The notes beneath the pieces are model-generated. The model saw nothing but the letters and a program-made list of their open reading frames with translations. It was not told the DNA's origin and ran no database searches. Shown here one piece after another: positions 33,695-38,444 of a stretch of DNA of 38,444 nucleotides; within the stretch, counting starts at the first letter, position 1; each line of letters begins with the position of its first letter. Both the position numbers and the translations under genes were made by a program. Source of the DNA: Microcoleus sp. FACHB-672 (GTDB lineage: Bacteria > Cyanobacteriota > Cyanobacteriia > Cyanobacteriales > Oscillatoriaceae); the NCBI RefSeq assembly GCF_014695725.1, contig NZ_JACJOU010000011.1, forward strand, positions 1 through 38,444, in the 5' to 3' direction.

Positions 33695-34051
33695 CTAAGA
33701 CTCTAAAACTTGGCGAATACGCCGTTCTAAACGTTCGAGATCCAGTCCTCCCTCGTCACGGCTGATCCGCCGTACAGTTGCGTTGACATTACTCAAATCT
33801 ACTAGCAAATCTTGGAGGATATCTTGTTGCTGACGCGATTGAGTAACTTCACGCGGTTCTTGCACTAAATCGCGCACAATTGTGTCTTCAGCACGCGCAG
33901 CGACAAGGGGATTTGTTTGCCCTTCTACATGAACAAAAGTTCGTCGCCCTGGACCCCGATCTTCCTCAACCGGCACCAGCGCTGTGACTTGATCAGAGCG
34001 CACATATTTGCCGAATCCGAGATGAACTAACACGGAAGATTGGATTTTCAT
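33695..34051 (-). CDS. RemA/DUF370-family regulator-like protein
   Basis: The 118-residue protein has an N-terminal RemA-type (DUF370) core at about residues 5-62. LVHLGFGKYVRSDQVTALVP is followed by GRRTFVHVEGQTNPLVAARA. RemA of Bacillus is a DNA-binding activator of matrix genes that polymerises in rings. Cyanobacterial relatives are annotated as extracellular matrix regulators, though their function is not established. A charged helical extension (about 63-118, LLVDLSNVNATVRRISRDEG and onward) makes the protein longer than classical RemA. There is no weak-start ambiguity, and the gene is closed by a good terminator hairpin. It appears monocistronic. Confidence 0.8.
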   Translation of the reverse strand: MKIQSSVLVHLGFGKYVRSDQVTALVPVEEDRGPGRRTFVHVEGQTNPLVAARAEDTIVRDLVQEPREVTQSRQQQDILQDLLVDLSNVNATVRRISRDEGGLDLERLERRIRQVLES

Positions 34052-34281
34052 AATCGCAAAGCAATGGGTTTGTGACTTATTTCTATTTTAGCTTATAAAC
34101 AAAGGCTTTGCGGCTATAGAAGGGCGGATTTTGCGGTATAAATTATAGGGTTATCTCCTAAGATTTTAACCCTGATTTTTGATGGTTTCTCTAGTAGATA
34201 ATTACAGGCAATATCTCAGTAAAATAGTTAACCAAACCTGCCTCTAATTTTTACGCTATAAAGTAGTCTCCAAAAAAAAGC

Positions 34282-35172
34282 TTACCTAAATTCTAAAATA
34301 TGTTGAGCAGTAACAGCCGGCTTTTCTAAGTGTGGAGCGTGACCGCAGTTAGAAACCCAAAGGAGCTGTGAATTCTTGATATTTTGCTTAAACTTCTTGG
34401 CATCCTCGGTTCCTAAGTCCTTATCAAGTTCTCCCCATAAGATTCGCGTTGGGGTATTGAGGAGGGGAATTTTATCCTCTAAGTCACCGTAACTTCCACT
34501 TTTGGTAAAGTCGCTCAACGCTTCATACCAACCAGGCATTTCCATGTGCGAGCAAACGCATCTTAAAGCCTCAATTGAATCGGAATTCCAACCGCTGAGG
34601 CTGCCAAGTGTCAACGCTTGGAGTTTTCGCTGCCGCCAAAATTCAACCGCTAGATAGTCAAAAGGGGGAAATAAAAATTTTCCGATAGATAACCAACTTG
34701 AGTAACCGAGGCTATTAATTAAAACTAGCTTTTTTACCGCTTGTGGGTAGGTAAGAGCGAAATCAATTGCTGCCGCACCTCCCATTGAAGCTCCTATTAA
34801 AATCACGGGTTGATCAATTAAGCTTTTCCAGCAACAATAAAGATGGGTTTTAAGGGTTGACGGGGTAAAGGAAAGCCCTGATGGTCGTTCTGTAAAGCCA
34901 AATCCCAATAAATCAAAAAGCCAAGTTTCGTTGTGGGTAGCTAGCAGGGGAAGAAGCCGGGAAAACTCTAGCATGGAACTATCGAAACCATGCAGCAAGA
35001 CGAGGGGAGTTTCCCCACTTCCTTGACGCACGCAGGCAGTGGCAATGGGTTGGGAATGCAGGGGTGTAAAAATGGGGATTTGCTGAATTTTCTCAGCGAG
35101 AGAAATTGAGGTAGATTCTCTTAAATCGTTGACTGCCGGCGGCAGAAAGCTAGCAAATTTACGTGCTGACAT
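34282..35172 (-). CDS. Alpha/beta hydrolase
   Basis: The 296-residue protein has the alpha/beta hydrolase fold. The oxyanion-hole motif LVLLHGFDSS is near residue 57, the nucleophile elbow GASMGGAAA (Ser) near 128, the acidic residue is probably in ILWGELDKDLG near 247, and the catalytic His is in SNCGHAPHLEKP near 275. There is no signal peptide. The substrate cannot be told from sequence. Cyanobacterial relatives include putative lipases and esterases and proteins related to pigment or lipid metabolism. AGGA lies seven bases before the ATG. The SLH mini-protein gene ends 35 bases upstream on the same strand, so the two may be cotranscribed. Confidence 0.92.
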   Translation of the reverse strand: MSARKFASFLPPAVNDLRESTSISLAEKIQQIPIFTPLHSQPIATACVRQGSGETPLVLLHGFDSSMLEFSRLLPLLATHNETWLFDLLGFGFTERPSGLSFTPSTLKTHLYCCWKSLIDQPVILIGASMGGAAAIDFALTYPQAVKKLVLINSLGYSSWLSIGKFLFPPFDYLAVEFWRQRKLQALTLGSLSGWNSDSIEALRCVCSHMEMPGWYEALSDFTKSGSYGDLEDKIPLLNTPTRILWGELDKDLGTEDAKKFKQNIKNSQLLWVSNCGHAPHLEKPAVTAQHILEFR

Positions 35173-35207
35173 ATTGCATCCTGAAAGTTACCTGAGTGAC
35201 GATTGTT

Positions 35208-35582
35208 TTATTTATTCTCAGGATCTAAATTATCTAGGCGCTCACGTAAATTATCTAACTCTTGCCGAGAGCGCTCTAGTTGAGCTGCCGGCACGGCTAA
35301 ATCTTCTTTCGTTACGCCTTCTGAGCGAGAACTTTCTATCAGTTGACGAATTTGATCTAAGCAGGCACTCATCCCCGCCGCAAATTCATACCGGCTTACA
35401 GGTTGATCGCCGCGAAACGTATCATCGGGATAGCCGGCAAAGCAACCGTAAGTCATACTTTTTTGTGGCGCTGCTTGCTCTATCTGTTGCGGTTGTTGTG
35501 CGATAGCTGCCGGCGCTACTATCAATGTCATTCCTAAAATAACTGTAGCGGAATGAAAAAGAGTTTTAAAAAAGTTTAACAT
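35208..35582 (-). CDS. Secreted SLH-domain mini-protein (porin N-terminus-like)
   Basis: The 124-residue product has a signal peptide (hydrophobic stretch VILGMTLIVAPAAIA, cleaved near AIAQQ). One S-layer-homology unit follows, with YGCFAGYPDDTFRGDQPVSR and YEFAAGMSACLDQI at about residues 45-80, and then a coiled coil (LERSRQELDNLRERLDNL). This is exactly the front part of cyanobacterial SomA/SomB-type porins, where SLH binds the peptidoglycan-linked polymer and the coiled coil precedes a beta-barrel. Here the barrel is absent and the protein simply stops. GAGG nine bases before the ATG supports real translation. It may be a dedicated wall-binding adaptor or a remnant of a porin gene. Confidence 0.85.
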   Translation of the reverse strand: MLNFFKTLFHSATVILGMTLIVAPAAIAQQPQQIEQAAPQKSMTYGCFAGYPDDTFRGDQPVSRYEFAAGMSACLDQIRQLIESSRSEGVTKEDLAVPAAQLERSRQELDNLRERLDNLDPENK

Positions 35583-35795
35583 CGGTTTTCACCTCTTAAA
35601 AAAATTAAGTTGTTTTCCAATAAGTCGGCGTTTGTCTAGATAAAAGTTGAGAAAAAAGAAAGCAGACTCTATCCATAGTCTGACACATTAAAACCCACGA
35701 CTGCTCACCCCTGATATCTACGCCTGCGGGTGGGTGAAGTGACGCTTGTATCGGTGTTAATGTTTCCTACTGAAAAGCCATGATCAATTTTTATT

Positions 35796-36224
35796 ATGAA
35801 ATCCCAAAAGGAAATTTGGCGCGTCATCCTCGCTATAGCAATGGTAGTAGTCGGAGTGCTGCATTTTGCCGTACCCGTTCCATTTGTGAGAATCATGCCA
35901 CCGCAACTTCCCTACCCGCTAGAATTAGTCTATATCAGCGGCTTTTTTGAAATTCTGGGTGGGATCGGGCTATTAGTACCGCCGGTGAGCCGTGCGGCAG
36001 CTTGGGGACTTATCGCGCTTTTTATCGCTGTGTTTCCAGCGAACATCAACCAGGCTGTCAATAGTATTCCAATTGAAGGAATTCCTCACATTCCCATCCT
36101 CTATTGGATAAGGCTACCTTTCCAAGCAGTTTTTATTGCTTGGGCTTGGTTATATACCCAGCCGAATGAGGAAAATCAGCAAACTTCAATTATTGCTAAT
36201 CTACATAAGTTTAGTAAAGAGTAG
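35796..36224 (+). CDS. DoxX-like small membrane protein
   Basis: The 142-residue protein has four predicted membrane spans (about residues 8-26, 42-63, 68-84 and 105-122). It has the DoxX-family pattern of a first helix ending in GVLHFAVP, then a Pro-rich loop and YISGFFEILGGIGLLVPP. The DoxX family includes quinone-linked and redox-related membrane proteins, but most members, including this one, have no tested function. No strong ribosome site precedes the ATG. The gene is divergent from the SLH mini-protein gene, with a 213-base gap. Confidence 0.85.
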   Translation: MKSQKEIWRVILAIAMVVVGVLHFAVPVPFVRIMPPQLPYPLELVYISGFFEILGGIGLLVPPVSRAAAWGLIALFIAVFPANINQAVNSIPIEGIPHIPILYWIRLPFQAVFIAWAWLYTQPNEENQQTSIIANLHKFSKE

Positions 36225-36362
36225 AATTCTGAAAATTAAGTTTTTTGTTGCAAGACCGCACATGAATTCAGATTGTGGCTAAGTGACAGAAAGTTGGAAG
36301 CAAAAGAGCTTAGGATAACTGATTTTAGAAAAGTGAAAGTAACCCAGGACGGGAAATGCCGG

Positions 36363-36836
36363 TTAATCAAGTTCTTCCTCTTCCCTTTGCCATTTTTCTA
36401 ATAGTTCAAAAGGATTAAACCCACGATATTGTAGATAATTCCATAACTTTGATTTAGTTTTTGGATCGAGCCGGCGAAAAGTATCGATACTGTACTTTCG
36501 CATCACTTTAGCTTTTAATCCAGCCAACTGATCTGTTTCCCCATCCTCCATTTGTTCAAGGTGTTCGCTCCACGCTTGTTCAAACAAATCCACAGAAATT
36601 CCTTTTTCCATGCATTTGCGCCTCATTACAGATTTGCCATATTTTTTTGTATAAGAGGAAATCAGGCTAGCGGCTAACTTTGAATCGGACTGAGCATCCA
36701 TTTCTTGAAGGTAATTAATCGCTTCTAACACTTCGCTTTCCTCAAAGCCCTTCTCCTGTCCTTTTTTGCGTAGTTGGGCAGCGCTATAGTCGCGGCGAGA
36801 CAAAATGTTATAGAAATAATCAAGACAACTGCTCAT
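36363..36836 (-). CDS. recX: RecX family regulatory protein
   Basis: The 157-residue protein is all-helical and built from three-helix RecX repeats. It begins CLDYFYNILSRRDYSAAQLR, the family's YALRLLSxRxYSxxELxxKL start, followed by VLEAINYLQEMDAQSDSKLAASLISSY and RRKCMEKGISVDLFEQAW. RecX binds RecA filaments and limits or tunes their activity in recombination and the SOS response. A charged C-terminal tail (EKWQREEEELD) ends it. recA is not in the window. The gene is divergent from the methyltransferase gene. Confidence 0.9.
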   Translation of the reverse strand: MSSCLDYFYNILSRRDYSAAQLRKKGQEKGFEESEVLEAINYLQEMDAQSDSKLAASLISSYTKKYGKSVMRRKCMEKGISVDLFEQAWSEHLEQMEDGETDQLAGLKAKVMRKYSIDTFRRLDPKTKSKLWNYLQYRGFNPFELLEKWQREEEELD

Positions 36837-36954
36837 GAAGACAATAACCTGCTTAAATAATGAAAATGCTCGCCATTAAATTATAAAACAAATTTAAAAG
36901 CTGAATGAATTAAAGAAAGCTACCATCTAGTCCCAGTAGGCCAGAATCGATTTA

Positions 36955-37008
36955 TTAGTAAACTTATTGAATATTGTCTATAATAGTTAGGAATAAAAGG
37001 TTTACTAA
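36955..37008. promoter_or_regulatory. Perfect inverted repeat around a promoter-like box
   Basis: TTAGTAAAC (36955-36963) and GTTTACTAA (37000-37008) are perfect inverted nine-mers 36 bases apart. Between them is TATAAT at 36979-36984. They lie in the divergent gap between recX and the methyltransferase gene, about 50 bases before the latter. This looks like a pair of operator half-sites or a leader hairpin. Confidence 0.45.
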
Positions 37009-37059
37009 CAGTCTTGCATATCTAACCTTAAACGCGGTTACACGCTACCGTAACCAATC

Positions 37060-37665
37060 ATGCCGGTGAATAACAAAGAGCAACTGTTCGATCTGTGGGC
37101 ACCTTCCTACGATTCGCTTTTCCCCTCTGTCATTTATCAAGCAATTCACCAAAGGTTGCTTGAATATGTTGATTTACCTCCTCAAGCGAATGTTTTAGAT
37201 CTTGGTTGTGGAACAGGCCGGCTACTTTCAAGATTGGCCGCTACTTTTCCAGATTTGCGCGGCATCGGCTTAGATTTATCTGCTCAAATGATCCGTCAAG
37301 CGCGTAGCCGCAACCATCACCGACCTCGTCTTATTTACCTGCAAGGTAACGCCCTCGCCCTTCCGTTTGCAGACGGTCAGTTTAATGCTGTTTTCAACAC
37401 CCTAAGTTTTTTGCACTACCCATCCCCTGAACAAGTATTTGCAGAAGTCAGCCGGGTATTGCAAAAAGGTGGACAGTTTTACTTAGTTGATATCACCACA
37501 AACCAGCAATCCCAGCCTCAGTATTTAGGGGTTTCCTCCGGCGGTATCCGGCTTTACAGCCCGCAATCTCGTGAGCAATTAGGGATTGAGGCTGGGTTTA
37601 ACTATGTGGGTCATTACTATTTGTTAGGGCCGGTTTTGTTAACCATTTTTTCTCAACCCTCTTGA
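37060..37665 (+). CDS. Class I SAM-dependent methyltransferase
   Basis: The 201-residue protein has a Rossmann methyltransferase fold. Motif I NVLDLGCGTGRLLSRLA is near residue 43, and the acidic residue that binds the ribose is in IGLDLSAQMI near 70. Motif LYLQGN-type sequence (here IYLQGNALALPFADGQFNAV) is near 92, and the post-motif LQKGGQFYLVDI near 138. This is the Methyltransf_11/25 type, whose substrates range from quinones to small metabolites. None can be assigned here. The C-terminal end is short, giving a compact enzyme. No ribosome site is obvious before the ATG. An inverted repeat flanks its likely promoter. Confidence 0.9.
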   Translation: MPVNNKEQLFDLWAPSYDSLFPSVIYQAIHQRLLEYVDLPPQANVLDLGCGTGRLLSRLAATFPDLRGIGLDLSAQMIRQARSRNHHRPRLIYLQGNALALPFADGQFNAVFNTLSFLHYPSPEQVFAEVSRVLQKGGQFYLVDITTNQQSQPQYLGVSSGGIRLYSPQSREQLGIEAGFNYVGHYYLLGPVLLTIFSQPS

Positions 37666-37679
37666 GCCTTAAAGAGTAA

Positions 37680-37853
37680 TTAGGATGACTCACGAGAATC
37701 ACCGGCAATCAAGACAGCGAATAAACTCCAAAAGGTTCGGAGAAATGCGGCACCCACGACAAAGAGCATTAAACTAGCCAATGCTGCAAAGGGAGCGGTA
37801 ATCAAGAGAAGTAACCAAGCGAACAGTACAATGCTTAAAATTGACTTTTTCAT
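37680..37853 (-). CDS. Small two-span membrane protein (57 residues)
   Basis: A short frame encodes MKKSILSIVLFAWLLLL, then ITAPFAALASLMLFVVGAAF and a short end RTFWSLFAVLIAGDSRESS. Two or three hydrophobic helices are separated by a Pro and an Arg-Thr turn. The basic start, an upstream GAGAAG about ten bases from the ATG and the good membrane topology make it a believable gene, although I know no family. It ends only 15 bases after the convergent methyltransferase gene. Confidence 0.6.
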   Translation of the reverse strand: MKKSILSIVLFAWLLLLITAPFAALASLMLFVVGAAFLRTFWSLFAVLIAGDSRESS

Positions 37854-38204
37854 CGTCAATGCTTCTCAGTCAGTTTAATAATCCTTTGAATATATTTTAC
37901 TAATTCGTCTTAGGGAAATGTGTATGCCGGGGTGTAGAGATTTTCACCCCCAGCGATCATATCTCTGTCTTTAGAAATCCTCTAACTTTCTGCGGGCACG
38001 ATATTTTAAATGTTTCGCTCCCCAATAATTTGTACAAATACTGTTCGATTTAAATGGCCATCTAAATCGAAAAATCATACACATTGCCAAGTGACTAAAG
38101 CCAATTTATCCTCAGCAAACGAACTATTGACGGGGTTGTCACTCCGTCAGAGCTTAGCCTTAACCCAACATAATATTAGATGACAGTAGAGGCGATTTGT
38201 CTAA
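37854..38204. other. Non-coding interval downstream of the RTX gene
   Basis: These 350 bases have no credible frame. There are two hairpins: TTCGATTTA/TAAATCGAA at 38044-38071, with an ATGGCCAT palindrome in the middle, and TGACGG/CCGTCA at about 38130-38150. Either could end the RTX transcript. The left part should hold the promoter of the small membrane protein gene. Confidence 0.5.
38044..38071. terminator. Near-perfect hairpin downstream of the RTX gene
   Basis: Nine pairs (TTCGATTTA with TAAATCGAA), one mismatch, and a central ATGGCCAT palindrome. It lies about 135 bases past the RTX stop codon on the minus strand, with no clear T-run, so it could be a terminator or a mobile hairpin. 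Confidence 0.35.
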
Positions 38205-38444
38205 CTATACTTGGACAAAATCATTGACAGTGATCAAGCCGGCAACCGCTCCATTTAAAGAGGCTAACAATTCATCACCGGCAAGAATTAAAGTGGCATT
38301 ATTACCGGCAGTAATCGTAAGATTCTCGAACGTTAAACCGGCACTTAAACCCAGCAAATCTTCACCATCCGTGAAATCGGTAATCGTATCACTGCCGGCA
38401 CCGACTTTCAGGACAAAGAGATCACTGCCGGCACCACCGATTAA
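38205..38444 (-). CDS. C-terminal end of an RTX-type calcium-binding secreted protein (partial)
   Basis: The last 79 residues of a frame that enters from the right edge are visible. It starts LIGGAGSDLFVLKVGAGSDT, a glycine-rich GGxGxDxF repeat of the hemolysin type that binds calcium in a parallel beta-roll. ITDFTDGEDLLGLSAGLTF follows, which is the usual DFxxGxDxLxL closing block. The end (LITVNDFVQV) resembles the C-terminal secretion region of type I-exported RTX proteins. Cyanobacteria have many such proteins with diverse N-terminal enzymes. The activity of this one lies outside the window. Confidence 0.85.
   Translation of the reverse strand, partial: LIGGAGSDLFVLKVGAGSDTITDFTDGEDLLGLSAGLTFENLTITAGNNATLILAGDELLASLNGAVAGLITVNDFVQV

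Overview
The window is chromosomal DNA from a cyanobacterium, probably a filamentous non-heterocystous type. Markers are a GUN4-domain protein, a DUF4336 protein, a thioredoxin-fold protein of the photosystem I accumulation type, a porin-type SLH segment, a RemA/DUF370 protein and scattered HIP1 octamers (GCGATCGC). The palindrome GCCGGC, often as TGCCGGCA, is strikingly common both inside genes and between them. The finer taxonomic placement is my inference.

Layout. 1-700: a gene tail and a decayed IS4-type transposase. 845-4641 (minus): secreted TPR protein, DUF4336 protein, membrane-anchored GUN4 protein and a secreted GH108-type muramidase. 5001-10382 (minus): a 1793-residue sensor kinase with about nine PAS domains and one GAF. 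11521-13438: argG converging on a DedA membrane protein. 14172-19826: a STAS protein behind a perfect CRP-type palindrome, an overlapping pair of unknown genes, a CHASE2 adenylate cyclase and a FecR-domain protein, which together look like a cAMP signalling neighbourhood. 19904-21250: a thioredoxin-fold protein and an unknown protein. 21273-23916: a NarL-type two-component pair divergent from a Spy/CpxP-like periplasmic protein. 24118-27400 (minus): an ergothioneine operon, egtC-egtB-egtD, with a DUF6717 gene divergent from it. 28255-33117 (plus): an NAD cofactor operon, pncB-nadD-nrtR-nadE, closed by a clear intrinsic terminator. 33290-33519: a decayed IS5-type remnant. 33695-38444: RemA-like protein, alpha/beta hydrolase, a stand-alone SLH mini-protein, DoxX-like protein, RecX, a methyltransferase, a 57-residue membrane protein and the C-terminal end of an RTX-type secreted protein that runs off the window.

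How the genes fit together. Two biosynthetic operons are coherent. EgtD, EgtB and EgtC supply three of the five classical ergothioneine steps. PncB, NadD and NadE convert nicotinate to NAD, and the NrtR-type repressor in the same operon probably senses the pathway. The rest is mainly sensing and envelope biology: multi-PAS kinase, CHASE2 cyclase, FecR, STAS, two-component/Spy, SLH, RTX and muramidase.

I see no CRISPR array, prophage, tRNA or rRNA, and no obvious wholly new multi-gene system. The best candidates for new biology are the FecR/CHASE2/CRP-site neighbourhood, the overlapping coiled-coil/unknown gene pair, the SLH mini-protein, a dispersed intergenic repeat with two copies here, and a repeat-like insertion inside nadE.
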